A stretch of 16,754 bases of DNA from Cyclobacteriaceae bacterium (GTDB lineage: Bacteria; Bacteroidota; Bacteroidia; Cytophagales; Cyclobacteriaceae), in the NCBI GenBank assembly GCA_015492915.1, contig WGED01000467.1:1-16754 (forward strand), read 5' to 3'. The notes beneath the pieces were generated by a model, which did no database searches, had not been told where the DNA came from, and saw nothing but the letters and a program-made list of their open reading frames with translations. Shown here one piece after another: positions 1 through 8,342 of this stretch (its first letter is position 1; each line of letters opens with the position of its first letter). The position numbers and the translations under genes were made by a program.

Positions 1-678
1 CTCCTGCACAATGCCAACGAGAAAATCAGAGAGCTGCACGACCGCCTGTCGTCCACCTCTGTGATCATCTACACTTTCGGTACAGCTATCGTTTATGAAT
101 TGAAGGAAACCGGAGAGATCGTCGCCAATTGCCACAAGGTTCCAGCCGGTAAATTCAATCGTCGCTTTCTTGATGTTGAGGAGGTTGTTCATGGATTTAA
201 GACGAATTTTGACCTCATCAGGAGCGTCAACAAGGAGACACGGTTCATACTGACGGTGAGTCCCGTGAGGCATCAGAAAGAATCTTTTCAGCAAAATTCC
301 GTGAGTAAGTCCATCCTGCGACTGGCATGCGAAAAGATCGTGTCGCAGCATGAAGGTGTGGAGTATTTCCCCGCGTATGAGATTATGCTCGACGAGCTTC
401 GCGATTACCGCTTCTATGCCGACGACATGCTGCACCCCAACCAGGTGGCGATTGATTATATTTGGCAAAAATTCATGGATGTGTATTTTGATGATGAAAC
501 GAAACAATTTGTGAAGGAGTGGGAAAAGATACGCAAGGCGCTGGCACACAGGCCGTTCAATCCGCAGAGCAAGGAGCATCAGGCATTCGTCGGAAAAACA
601 ATTCGGCAACTCGAAAGGTTTAAGGATAAGGTCGATATCACCCCCGAACTCGACCGCCTTAAATCCATGCTCGTATGA
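1..678 (+). CDS. GSCFA domain protein, 3' part
   Basis: The reading frame is open from the first base and carries 225 codons to the TGA at 676-678, so the N-terminus, including the family's GSCFA signature, lies outside the window. The visible part resembles the C-terminal half of GSCFA proteins, which are common in Bacteroidota and thought to be SGNH-hydrolase-like. Landmarks, counted from base 1, are GTA-x-VY followed by NCHKVP near residues 27-46, a TVSPVRH segment near residue 85, and DDMLHP at 141-146. In that last motif D142 and H145 could be the Asp-x-x-His of an SGNH active site. The C-terminus (about residues 165-225) is charged and helical. An internal GTG at base 61 is not a credible start because the conserved region continues upstream of it. 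The stop overlaps the next start (ATGA), implying co-transcription. Substrate is unknown; hydrolase function is inferred from family. Confidence 0.85.
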   Translation, partial: LLHNANEKIRELHDRLSSTSVIIYTFGTAIVYELKETGEIVANCHKVPAGKFNRRFLDVEEVVHGFKTNFDLIRSVNKETRFILTVSPVRHQKESFQQNSVSKSILRLACEKIVSQHEGVEYFPAYEIMLDELRDYRFYADDMLHPNQVAIDYIWQKFMDVYFDDETKQFVKEWEKIRKALAHRPFNPQSKEHQAFVGKTIRQLERFKDKVDITPELDRLKSMLV

Positions 679-2708
679 CCCAACAACGAAAGCCCAACAG
701 GCTCATTCATGAGAAAAGTCCCTATCTGAGGCAGCACGCTTACAACCCCGTCGATTGGTATCCTTGGGGGGAGGAGGCGCTGCAGAAAGCCCGTGATGAG
801 GATAAGCCGATCATTATCTCAATTGGCTATTCCGCTTGTCATTGGTGTCATGTGATGGCACATGAATCCTTTGAGAATGAGGACATTGCCGAAGTGATGA
901 ACTACGGCTTCGTCTGCATCAAGGTGGACCGCGAGGAGCGGCCCGACATCGATCAGGTGTACATGGAGGCGGTGCAGGCGATGGGCCTTCCGGGAGGATG
1001 GCCGCTCAATGTGTTTGCCATGCCCGATCAGCGCCCTTTTTACGGCGGCACCTATTTCAGGCCGCAGCAGTGGATGCACATTCTGAAAAGCATCATCAGG
1101 GCTTTCACCGAAGACAGGCATAAGCTGGAAGAATCGGCAGGGGAATTTGCCAGAACCCTGTCGGTTGGCGTGGCTGAAAAATACGGCCTGCATGAGGGAG
1201 AAGCTGTTTTTTCGAAAGATGACCTGCGCCGCATGACCGCTGAGATGAAGGTGCGTTTTGATAAGATATCCGGTGGATTGCGCGGCGCACCGAAGTTTCC
1301 CAATCCGTCAGTATGGCAGTTTTTGCTCACGGCGGACTACCTTCAGCAAGACAGTGAGGTTCGAGGCCAGGTGATGCACACGCTGCGGAAGATGGCCCGC
1401 GGGGGCATCTATGACCAGTTGGGGGGAGGTTTTGCGCGCTATTCGGTTGATGAGCGGTGGCTCGCCCCGCATTTTGAAAAGATGCTTTATGACAACGCGC
1501 AGCTCGTCAGCCTTTATTCGCAGGCTTATCAGGTGACTGGCGAGGGGCTGTTTCGGGATGTCGTTTACGAAACGGTAGATTTTGTAGAGCGTGAATTGAC
1601 AAGCCCGGAGCATGGTTTTTATTCGGCACTCGATGCAGACAGCGAGGGGGAGGAGGGGAAGTTCTATGTGTGGAGCGCGGAGGAGATCGACGAGGTGCTC
1701 GGCGACGATGCGTCATGGTTTAAGGATTATTTCAATGTGCGCAGGGATGGCAATTGGGAGCGGGGAAAGAACATTTTTCACAGGACCATGGAGGCGGATG
1801 CTTTCGCGAAAGAGCGGGGGATGGAGCCCATGGAATTTCGGGATAAATTGAAAAAGGCAAAAAGCAGGCTTTTCGGGGTGAGGGCCCGTCGTGTGCACCC
1901 GGGCCTTGACGACAAGGTGCTGGCAGCATGGAACGGACTGATGATCAGGGGATTGTCGGATGCCTGGCATGCCTTTGGCGAAAAGCCCTTCCTCCATCTG
2001 GCATGGAAAAATGGCCGTTTTCTCATGGAGAATCTCATTGAAGGCAATGCCCTGTGGCGCACGGTCCCTACCGGGGAAAAAGGTGTCCGCGGATTCCTCG
2101 ACGATTATGCCTTCGTCATCGAAGCCTTCATCGCGCTTTATCAGGGTACATTCGAACGGTCATGGCTCGACAAGGCCACCGAGCTGACGGGCTATGCCGT
2201 AGCCCATTTTTATGACCAGAAAGACGGCCTTTTCTATTACACCGACGACAGCAGCGCGAACCTGATCGCGCGAAAGAAAGAGATCTTCGACAATGTGATT
2301 CCCGCCTCCAACTCCGCCATGGCGAAAAACCTTTTTCTGCTCGGGCAGATGCTCGGTAAGGATGACTGGACGATGATGGCGGAAAATATGCTGGCGAAGG
2401 TGGCGCCGCTCATCAAAAATGAGTCCGGCTACCTGGCCAACTGGGCTTCGCTCCTTGCTATGAAAACGGTGCCGTTTTATGAGATCGCCGTTATCGGTCC
2501 CGACCATCTTGCCGTTGCCCGTGAGCTGCAAAATCGCTTCATTCCCAATAAGATTATCCTCGCCTCGGAGCTTGGCGGCACCCTGCCGTTACTGCGCGAC
2601 AGGTCCGCCATCGACGGCAAAACGACCATCTATGTTTGTTTTAATAAAAGCTGTAAATTGCCTGTCCATTCAGTCGCAGAGGCGCTAAAACAGATACACG
2701 GCAATTGA
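675..2708 (+). CDS. YyaL/DUF255 thioredoxin-fold protein
   Basis: This is a 677-residue protein of the YyaL / DUF255 family (bacterial homologues of spermatogenesis-associated protein 20), at the usual family length. The N-terminal thioredoxin-like domain (about residues 5-165) has the family opening NRL-x-EKSPYL-x-QH, then ACHWCHVM with a C55-x-x-C58 pair, and the VDREERPD and GGWPLNVF blocks. The rest looks like an (alpha/alpha)6-barrel of the glycosidase/epimerase type, with recognisable HFEKMLYDNAQL, AWNGLMIRGL and SNSAMA segments. The extreme C-terminus carries a second cysteine pair (VCFNKSC). The enzymatic role of the family is not established; a redox or carbohydrate-modifying activity is only inferred from the two folds. 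There is no signal peptide, so it is probably cytoplasmic. The ATG overlaps the upstream stop by 4 bases, and its own TGA overlaps the priA start. Confidence 0.93.
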   Translation: MTQQRKPNRLIHEKSPYLRQHAYNPVDWYPWGEEALQKARDEDKPIIISIGYSACHWCHVMAHESFENEDIAEVMNYGFVCIKVDREERPDIDQVYMEAVQAMGLPGGWPLNVFAMPDQRPFYGGTYFRPQQWMHILKSIIRAFTEDRHKLEESAGEFARTLSVGVAEKYGLHEGEAVFSKDDLRRMTAEMKVRFDKISGGLRGAPKFPNPSVWQFLLTADYLQQDSEVRGQVMHTLRKMARGGIYDQLGGGFARYSVDERWLAPHFEKMLYDNAQLVSLYSQAYQVTGEGLFRDVVYETVDFVERELTSPEHGFYSALDADSEGEEGKFYVWSAEEIDEVLGDDASWFKDYFNVRRDGNWERGKNIFHRTMEADAFAKERGMEPMEFRDKLKKAKSRLFGVRARRVHPGLDDKVLAAWNGLMIRGLSDAWHAFGEKPFLHLAWKNGRFLMENLIEGNALWRTVPTGEKGVRGFLDDYAFVIEAFIALYQGTFERSWLDKATELTGYAVAHFYDQKDGLFYYTDDSSANLIARKKEIFDNVIPASNSAMAKNLFLLGQMLGKDDWTMMAENMLAKVAPLIKNESGYLANWASLLAMKTVPFYEIAVIGPDHLAVARELQNRFIPNKIILASELGGTLPLLRDRSAIDGKTTIYVCFNKSCKLPVHSVAEALKQIHGN

Positions 2709-5224
2709 GCGAATTAGAATTTAATACATCCGTTGATCATGAAGAAAGGGTGACCCTTTTTGCGGATGTATTGCTGCCCGTGCCCATTCCCCGCGCCTTT
2801 ACCTATCGCGTGCCCTTTGAGATGAACGACCGCATCGGCACGGGTTTTCGTGTGGTGGTGCAGTTCGGCAAGAAACGCATTCTCACAGGCATTGTCGCTG
2901 GGATACACGAACATCCGCCCGAAGAGTATGAAGCCAAATACATCCTCGATGTGCTGGATGACCGGCCAATGATGAACGAGCAACAACTCAGGCTGTTTTA
3001 TTGGATTTCAGACTATTATATGGCTGCCATTGGTGATGTCGTGAATGCCGCCATGCCTTCGGGCCTCAAGCTGAGCAGTGAGTCGAAGATACAACTCAAT
3101 CCCGAATTCGATCCTCATAAAACGGATTATGAGTTTTCTGCCAAAGAACTGTTGCTGTTGAGCATGTTGGAGCACAGGGATATGATGACCTATGCCGAAG
3201 TGGCGCAGACGCTGCAAATGAAATCGTATCTGAAGATCATCAAATCACTGATCGCCAAGGAGGCTATCCTCATCTTTGAAGAGGTAAAAGACAGGTACTC
3301 GCCAAAGAAGGAGACCTACATTCGCCTGACGGAGCACTGGCTTGACAAGGAGCACCTCGAGGTACTGATGAATGAGCTGGAAAAGCGCCCCAAGCAGCTC
3401 GATGTGCTGCTGGCCTATCTGCATGAGGTACCTGTTTTCAAAGACAGGGGACTGAATATCAGGGGCGTGCCGAAAAAGAAACTGATGATAAGGGGGCTGT
3501 CGGAATCGTCACTGAAGACGCTCATCAAACACCGTGTGATGGAAGCCTACCAGATCATCGTGCCCCGTTTCGATCTTTCAGGAGGAAAAAAAAGCTACGA
3601 ACTCACACTCACCGAAGCACAGCAAATAGCCAAAGAGGACATTCTGAGCCAATTCGAAAAGCATCAGACTGTGTTGCTGCACGGCATCACGGGCAGCGGC
3701 AAGACTGAAATTTACATCGAGTTCATCAAGGAACTGCTGGAGCAGGGCGAGCAAGTGTTGTACTTGCTGCCCGAGATCGCGCTGACCACCCAGATCGTCA
3801 CCCGTCTGCAGCGGGTGTTCGGCGACCGTATGGGCGTGTATCATTCGAAATATTCCGACAATGAGCGTGTTGAGGTGTGGAAAGGACTTATCGAGGGCCG
3901 CTTCCCGCTCATCGTTGGCGTGCGCTCTTCGGTCTTCCTGCCTTTTGACAACCTGGGCCTTGTGATCGTGGACGAAGAGCATGAATTTTCATACAAACAG
4001 TATGAGCCCGCCCCGCGTTACCATGCCCGCGATGTGGCGCAGATGCTTGGCAGGATACATAATGCCAAAGTGCTCATGGGCACGGCCACACCCTCAATTG
4101 AGACCTTCTGGCTGGCGAGGGAGAAAAGATACGGTTACGCGGAGCTCAACGAGCGGTACGGCGAAGCCATCCTTCCGAAGATCATCTTTGCGGATCTTGC
4201 CAAAGAACGACGTGAGAAGACTATCAAAGGCGATTTTACATCTTTGCTCATTGATAAGATCGGTGCGGTATTGGAAAAAAATGAGCAGGCGATCATTTTC
4301 CAGAACCGCCGCGGCTATTCGCACTATATCTCATGCGAGGAGTGCGGCTGGATCCCCAAGTGTCACAGTTGTGCCGTGAGCCTTACCTTTCACATGCATT
4401 ACAACCAGTTGCGCTGCCACTATTGCGGTCACCATGAGGCGCTGCCCGTCACCTGTCCTGCCTGCGGGTCTTCCAAGCTGCGGACGGTGGGCTTTGGCAC
4501 GGAAAAGCTGGAGGAGGACCTCAAGATACTCTTTCCCGAAGCGCGCATCCAGCGCATGGATCTCGACACGACACGGCGCAAATACAGTTATCAGAAGATC
4601 ATCAATGACTTTGAGGAGCGCAATATCGACATCCTTGTGGGCACGCAGATGGTGAGCAAAGGCCTTGATTTTGACCATGTTACGCTTGTGGGCGTCTTCG
4701 ATGTGGACAGGATGCTGCACTTTCCGGATTTCCGCGCTTTCGAGCGTACCTACCAGCTTGTGGTACAGGTGAGCGGTAGGGCAGGACGCAAGGACAAGGC
4801 GGGTGAAGTCGTCATCCAGACGTCCAACGTGAAGCAGCCGTTGCTGCATTACATCTCGTATCTGCATTACGAGCCTTTTTTCGACAAGGAGGTCGAAGAG
4901 CGCTTTAAATACAAGTATCCTCCGTTTTACAGGTTGATCCGGATCATGATTAAACATAAAGAGAAAGAGCGTGCCGAGCAGGCGGCGAAGGCCTTGCATG
5001 AGCGGATCAGGCAGCTTATCCATCCTGAGTTGGTGTTGGGCCCCCATGAGCCCATGATCAGCAAGCTGCGCAACCTCTATCTGATGGAGATCATGATAAA
5101 AATACCGCGCGGCAGGATGAACCTGACGGAGTTCAAGAAAAAGCTGTTGCTGGCGGCAAACATTACAAAACAACAAAAGGATTGCAAACAGGCCTTGATC
5201 GTCTTCGACGTAGATCCGTATTGA
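2705..5224 (+). CDS. priA: Primosomal protein N' (replication restart helicase)
   Basis: PriA is a superfamily 2 DNA helicase that recognises stalled forks and reloads the replisome. The 839-residue protein is longer than the E. coli enzyme (732), partly from an expanded middle region. An N-terminal 3'-end-binding domain starts at FADVLLPVPIPRAFTYRVP. Walker A is GITGSGKT at 327-334 with K333, Walker B is DEEH at 423-426, and helicase motif VI is QVSGRAGR at 688-695. Eight zinc-ligand cysteines of the PriA binuclear site are all present: C544, C547, C553, C556, C571, C574, C584 and C587. The protein is therefore apparently intact. The start chosen is TTG at 2705, which overlaps the upstream TGA as TTGA; the only other upstream choice is GTG at 2750, just before the conserved region. 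No in-frame ATG precedes the conserved N-terminus. It is translationally coupled to the DUF255 gene. Confidence 0.97.
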   Translation: MSELEFNTSVDHEERVTLFADVLLPVPIPRAFTYRVPFEMNDRIGTGFRVVVQFGKKRILTGIVAGIHEHPPEEYEAKYILDVLDDRPMMNEQQLRLFYWISDYYMAAIGDVVNAAMPSGLKLSSESKIQLNPEFDPHKTDYEFSAKELLLLSMLEHRDMMTYAEVAQTLQMKSYLKIIKSLIAKEAILIFEEVKDRYSPKKETYIRLTEHWLDKEHLEVLMNELEKRPKQLDVLLAYLHEVPVFKDRGLNIRGVPKKKLMIRGLSESSLKTLIKHRVMEAYQIIVPRFDLSGGKKSYELTLTEAQQIAKEDILSQFEKHQTVLLHGITGSGKTEIYIEFIKELLEQGEQVLYLLPEIALTTQIVTRLQRVFGDRMGVYHSKYSDNERVEVWKGLIEGRFPLIVGVRSSVFLPFDNLGLVIVDEEHEFSYKQYEPAPRYHARDVAQMLGRIHNAKVLMGTATPSIETFWLAREKRYGYAELNERYGEAILPKIIFADLAKERREKTIKGDFTSLLIDKIGAVLEKNEQAIIFQNRRGYSHYISCEECGWIPKCHSCAVSLTFHMHYNQLRCHYCGHHEALPVTCPACGSSKLRTVGFGTEKLEEDLKILFPEARIQRMDLDTTRRKYSYQKIINDFEERNIDILVGTQMVSKGLDFDHVTLVGVFDVDRMLHFPDFRAFERTYQLVVQVSGRAGRKDKAGEVVIQTSNVKQPLLHYISYLHYEPFFDKEVEERFKYKYPPFYRLIRIMIKHKEKERAEQAAKALHERIRQLIHPELVLGPHEPMISKLRNLYLMEIMIKIPRGRMNLTEFKKKLLLAANITKQQKDCKQALIVFDVDPY

Positions 5225-5243
5225 AAAAATGATGATTTTTTCA
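5222..5243. repeat. A/T-rich hairpin at priA stop
   Basis: A perfect 9-bp inverted repeat has arms TGAAAAAAT (5222-5230) and ATTTTTTCA (5235-5243) around the loop GATG. The left arm begins with the priA stop codon itself. The right arm continues into TGG, giving the TTTTTTCATGG seen in related palindromes near 6185, 9182 and 15029. It may act as a weak terminator in both directions or as a protein-binding palindrome. The stem has only one G-C pair-rich end, so it is not a classical intrinsic terminator. Confidence 0.6.
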
Positions 5244-5256
5244 TGGATTGATACAG

Positions 5257-5287
5257 CCGAATTCGGAGAGGGGATTTTCGTAAATCC
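5257..5287. promoter_or_regulatory. Two small palindromes upstream of SDR gene
   Basis: The 108-base gap between priA and the SDR gene holds a perfect 10-bp palindrome, CCGAATTCGG (5257-5266). It is followed by a 6-bp hairpin with arms GGATTT (5272-5277) and AAATCC (5282-5287). They could be an operator for the downstream gene, but no TAnnTTTG promoter box was found here and short palindromes arise by chance. Confidence 0.25.
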
Positions 5288-5332
5288 AAATAACATAATT
5301 CAAGACAACAAAACATAAACACTTAAAAATCA

Positions 5333-6169
5333 ATGGAGAACGTAGTAATTACAGGTGCATCGACGGGCATAGGATACAGCCTGTGTAAAGAATTTCTCAA
5401 CCATGGCTGCAGGGTGTTCGGCAGTGTGCGCAAAGAGGAAGATGCAGACCGTCTGAAAAAAGATTTCGGTGAGAATTTTCATGCCCTCTTGTTTGATGTG
5501 ACGGATGAGAAAGCAGTGAAAAAAGGGGCTGAAGAGGTGAAAAACACCCTTGGCGACGAAGGCCTTGATCTGCTTATCAATAACGCGGGCATGGCTGTCG
5601 GCGGTCTGGTGACGGACCTGGAGGTTGATGATTTCCGGCGCCAGTTCGAGGTCAACCTGTTCGGTCTGATCAGGGTGACCAAAGCCTTTCTGCCCATGCT
5701 CGGCGCTGTGGCGGATTATGACAAAAAGCCCGGTAAGATCATGAATATCAGCTCGGTGTCGGGCTCGTTTGGCTTTCCCTTTATGGCGCCCTACACGGCA
5801 TCGAAATTCGCGCTCGAAGGCTTTACAGAATCGTTCAGGCGAGAGATGTTGCGCTACGGCATCGATGTGATCAAGATAGCGCCGGGGCCCGTGAAAACGC
5901 CGATATGGGAAAAATCCCAAAGCCAGGCAAAAAAGGAGATCAACCCTGATTTTAAGCAGGCATACAAGCGTGTCATGCGATCGATGGAGAAGAGCGTGGA
6001 GAACGCCCTGGAGTCGGACGAGCTGGCACGCAGGGTTTATAAAGTATACCGGAATAAAAAGCCTAAAACGCGCTATGTGTGGCTGACGGATAAATTCATA
6101 CGCTACACTATCCCGAAATGCCTGCCTCCGCGTATGGTCGATAATTTTATTAAAAAATTGTATCGCTGA
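5333..6169 (+). CDS. SDR family oxidoreductase
   Basis: This is a 278-residue classical short-chain dehydrogenase/reductase that uses NAD(P)H on a carbonyl or hydroxyl substrate. The nucleotide-binding TGASTGIG lies at residues 7-14, NNAG at 83-86, the catalytic serine is probably S141 in NISSVSG, and YTASK at 154-158 supplies Y154 and K158. A PGPVKTP segment follows, as in this family. All catalytic residues are present, so it should be active. The C-terminal tail (about 225-278) is basic and hydrophobic and resembles that of SDRs that associate with membranes; substrate cannot be told. It stands apart from priA (108 bases) and from glnS (194 bases), so it may be its own transcription unit, though no clear promoter was found. 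The ATG is the only sensible start before the Rossmann motif. Confidence 0.93.
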   Translation: MENVVITGASTGIGYSLCKEFLNHGCRVFGSVRKEEDADRLKKDFGENFHALLFDVTDEKAVKKGAEEVKNTLGDEGLDLLINNAGMAVGGLVTDLEVDDFRRQFEVNLFGLIRVTKAFLPMLGAVADYDKKPGKIMNISSVSGSFGFPFMAPYTASKFALEGFTESFRREMLRYGIDVIKIAPGPVKTPIWEKSQSQAKKEINPDFKQAYKRVMRSMEKSVENALESDELARRVYKVYRNKKPKTRYVWLTDKFIRYTIPKCLPPRMVDNFIKKLYR

Positions 6170-6184
6170 GCCTTAAGGATGACC

Positions 6185-6209
6185 CATGAAAAATAGTCGT
6201 TTTTTCATG
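6185..6209. repeat. CATGAAAAA palindrome after SDR gene
   Basis: A perfect 9-bp inverted repeat has arms CATGAAAAA (6185-6193) and TTTTTCATG (6201-6209) with a 7-base loop. It starts 15 bases after the SDR stop. It shares its arm sequence with the hairpins at 5222, 9182 and 15029. Possible roles are a weak transcription terminator, an mRNA 3'-end stabiliser or a protein-binding site. Confidence 0.6.
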
Positions 6210-6363
6210 AAAAGGGATCATGTTAATTTAAGCATCTGTGCAGCATGTGCCAGCGATCCTCAAATTAAAAGTTTGTTTAGATGCTATTGAGCATAAACTT
6301 TCTTTTCTTTGCGAAAATTTCGGCAAAAGGAATTGCCGGTCTTATGAAAAACGGACGATTTTA

Positions 6364-8073
6364 ATGAATGACAAAGTGAACAATCCCGGAGACGGCAAGG
6401 ATAAAAAACCATCGCTGAATTTCATCGAGGCAATGATCGAGCGTGACTTGAAGGAGGGCAGGGTAAAGGAGATCATCACGCGCTTTCCGCCAGAGCCTAA
6501 CGGCTACCTGCATATCGGTCATGCCAAAGCCATCAACCTCAATTTCAGCCTGGCAGAGAAATACAATGGAAAATGCAATCTCCGATTTGACGACACCAAC
6601 CCTGTAGCTGAAGAGGATGAATATGTGCAGGCTATCAAAGAGGACATCAGGTGGCTCGGCTATGAATGGAGCGGGGAATATTTTGCTTCGGATTATTTTG
6701 ACCGCTTGTATGAATGGGCGGTGATGCTGATCAAAAAAGGCAAGGCCTACGTCGATGACCAGACTGCCGAAGAGATTGCGGCAACACGCGGCACGCCTAC
6801 CCGTCCCGGCAAGGAGAGCCCATGGCGCAACCGCTCCGTGGAGGAGAACCTGAGATTGCTCGAGGGTATGAAAAACGGTGAATTTGAGGAGGGCTCGAAA
6901 GTGCTGAGGGCTAAGATCGATATGGCCTCACCCAACATGCACCTGCGCGATCCTGCCATGTACCGCATCAGGAAGGTGTCGCATCACCGCACGGGCAATA
7001 AGTGGAATATCTACCCGATGTATGACTTTGCACATGGCCAGTCTGATTATATAGAGGGAGTGACACACTCGCTTTGTACGCTGGAATTTGAGGTGCACCG
7101 GCCGCTGTACGACTGGTTTCTCGATCAGATACTGGAAGATCCTGAAGGCTATCGCCCGAGGCAGACTGAATTTGCACGTCTCAACCTCAACTACACCGTG
7201 ATGAGTAAGCGCAAATTGCTGCAATTGGTGGAGGAAGGCCATGTGAGTGGTTGGGATGATCCGCGCATGCCGACGATCTCGGGCATGAGGCGAAGAGGTT
7301 ATACCGCGGCAGCTATTCGCACCTTCAGCGAACGTGTGGGCATTGCCAAGAGAAATAATATCATTGATATCTCATTGCTGGAGCATTGTGTGCGCGAAGA
7401 TCTGAATAAGATTTCGCAGAGAGTTTTTGCCGTGCTTGATCCCATTAAAGTGATCATTACCAATTTTCCTGTAGGTGAAGAAGAGGAGATGATGGCTGTT
7501 AATAATCCGGAAAACCCGGAAGCCGGCAGACGCCCTATCATGTTTGGCAGAGAATTATACATTGAGCGCGAAGATTTTATGGAAGATCCGCCAAAAAAAT
7601 TCTTCAGGCTGGGGCCGGGCAGGATGGTGAGGCTGAAATATGCATATATCGTCAAATGTATTGATTATAAAAAAGATGAACAAGGCAGGGTGCAGGAGCT
7701 CCATTGCGAATACATTCCTGAATCGCGCAGCGGGTCGGATACCAGTGATATCAAGGTGAAGGGCACCATTCATTGGTTACCGGCGAAGCATGTAAGAACC
7801 GCTGAGATCAGGATGTATGACAGATTGTTCAATAACGAAGACCCTGCAGGCCACAAGGACAGGGATTTTAAAGAATTTCTCAATCCGGATTCGCTCAGGG
7901 TTGTTGAGAATGCACTGATAGAGGAGCAGTTTGTTGATGCCGGGCCATTGGAGCATTTTCAGTTTGAGCGCAAGGGATATTTTAATGTTGATCCCGATTC
8001 GACGCCGGAAAAACCGGTATTCAATCTCACGGTAACGCTGCGCGATGCCTGGGCAAAAATAAAGGGGAAGTAA
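6364..8073 (+). CDS. glnS: Glutaminyl-tRNA synthetase
   Basis: A class I synthetase that charges tRNA-Gln with glutamine in the cytoplasm. From the ATG at 6364 it is 569 residues, close to the E. coli enzyme (about 554). The PPEPNGYLHIGHAK block places the HIGH motif at residues 50-53, and VMSKR at 279-283 is the KMSKS loop. Also recognisable are NLRFDDTNP, YPMYDFAHGQSD, THSLCTLEFE, WDDPRMPTISG-x-RRRGY and the C-terminal anticodon-binding beta-barrels ending in FNLTVTLRDAWAK. These are GlnRS rather than GluRS signatures. The frame is open back to 6238, but those 42 extra codons do not resemble the family and include a TTTCTTTG promoter-like stretch at 6304-6311, so ATG 6364 is preferred. It implies that at least some Gln-tRNA is charged directly rather than only by transamidation. 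Confidence 0.97.
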   Translation: MNDKVNNPGDGKDKKPSLNFIEAMIERDLKEGRVKEIITRFPPEPNGYLHIGHAKAINLNFSLAEKYNGKCNLRFDDTNPVAEEDEYVQAIKEDIRWLGYEWSGEYFASDYFDRLYEWAVMLIKKGKAYVDDQTAEEIAATRGTPTRPGKESPWRNRSVEENLRLLEGMKNGEFEEGSKVLRAKIDMASPNMHLRDPAMYRIRKVSHHRTGNKWNIYPMYDFAHGQSDYIEGVTHSLCTLEFEVHRPLYDWFLDQILEDPEGYRPRQTEFARLNLNYTVMSKRKLLQLVEEGHVSGWDDPRMPTISGMRRRGYTAAAIRTFSERVGIAKRNNIIDISLLEHCVREDLNKISQRVFAVLDPIKVIITNFPVGEEEEMMAVNNPENPEAGRRPIMFGRELYIEREDFMEDPPKKFFRLGPGRMVRLKYAYIVKCIDYKKDEQGRVQELHCEYIPESRSGSDTSDIKVKGTIHWLPAKHVRTAEIRMYDRLFNNEDPAGHKDRDFKEFLNPDSLRVVENALIEEQFVDAGPLEHFQFERKGYFNVDPDSTPEKPVFNLTVTLRDAWAKIKGK

Positions 8074-8075
8074 TT

Positions 8076-8152
8076 GAAGTCGGGAGACGGAAGTCGGAAG
8101 TCGGGAGCTCGAAACTGGTAGGGGGAAGCTGGAAGTCGGGTGTCGGGAGAGA
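8076..8152. repeat. Degenerate heptanucleotide tandem array
   Basis: Eleven heptamers follow one another in perfect register, beginning two bases after the glnS stop. The consensus is GAAGTCG; exact copies lie at 8076, 8090, 8097 and 8132, all separated by multiples of 7. Intervening units are variants such as GGAGACG, GAAGCTG and GGTGTCG. One strand is purine-rich with a strong G bias. Read on the minus strand it gives a meaningless PTSDFRLP-like peptide, so it is not a gene. Confidence 0.8.
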
Positions 8153-8206
8153 ATGGCTCAAAGCGGGTGATGGATGAAAAATGTTATGGGTTATCTGAAA
8201 AACTTC

Positions 8207-8303
8207 AAAAATCTTCAATCCTTGTTCCTTGTTCGGTATATTCATCTCATAATCATTGATTTAAGAACAAGGAACACCGATATGGGATTTAAGATTTTTT
8301 TGT
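8207..8303. repeat. Imperfect ~97-bp inverted-repeat element
   Basis: A perfect 12-bp inverted repeat has arms TGTTCCTTGTTC (8223-8234) and GAACAAGGAACA (8265-8276), 30 bases apart. The outer parts match too: AAAAATCTT (8208-8216) pairs with AAGATTTTT (8291-8299), and CAATCC with GGATTT beside them, with a few unpaired bases between. The whole is flanked by a near-identical direct repeat, GATGGATGAAAAAT at 8170-8183 and GATGGGATGAAAAAT at 8316-8330. It carries no ORF. It may be a small non-autonomous mobile or intergenic repeat; the origin is unknown. Confidence 0.65.
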
Positions 8304-8342
8304 TACATGGTGGAAGATGGGATGAAAAATAGCTGAAAATTC

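Noticed and set aside
4331..5296. Long minus-strand open frame (321 codons) over the 3' half of priA
   Set aside because: It is fully antisense to conserved PriA helicase motifs and the zinc domain, has no recognisable domain, and is explained by codon bias on the coding strand.
5330..5920. Minus-strand open frame of 196 codons
   Set aside because: It lies opposite the SDR gene with its complete catalytic motifs; no family resemblance on the minus strand.
6238..6363. N-terminal extension of glutaminyl-tRNA synthetase
   Set aside because: The 42 extra residues do not resemble the family, and the stretch contains promoter-like sequence; ATG 6364 gives the normal length.
8076..8152. Possible CRISPR array
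   Set aside because: The units are contiguous heptamers with no spacers of constant length and no cas genes are present.
8027..8245. Minus-strand open frame of 72 codons with repeating PTSDFRLP-like peptide
   Set aside because: The peptide is simply the translation of the heptanucleotide repeat array on the reverse strand.
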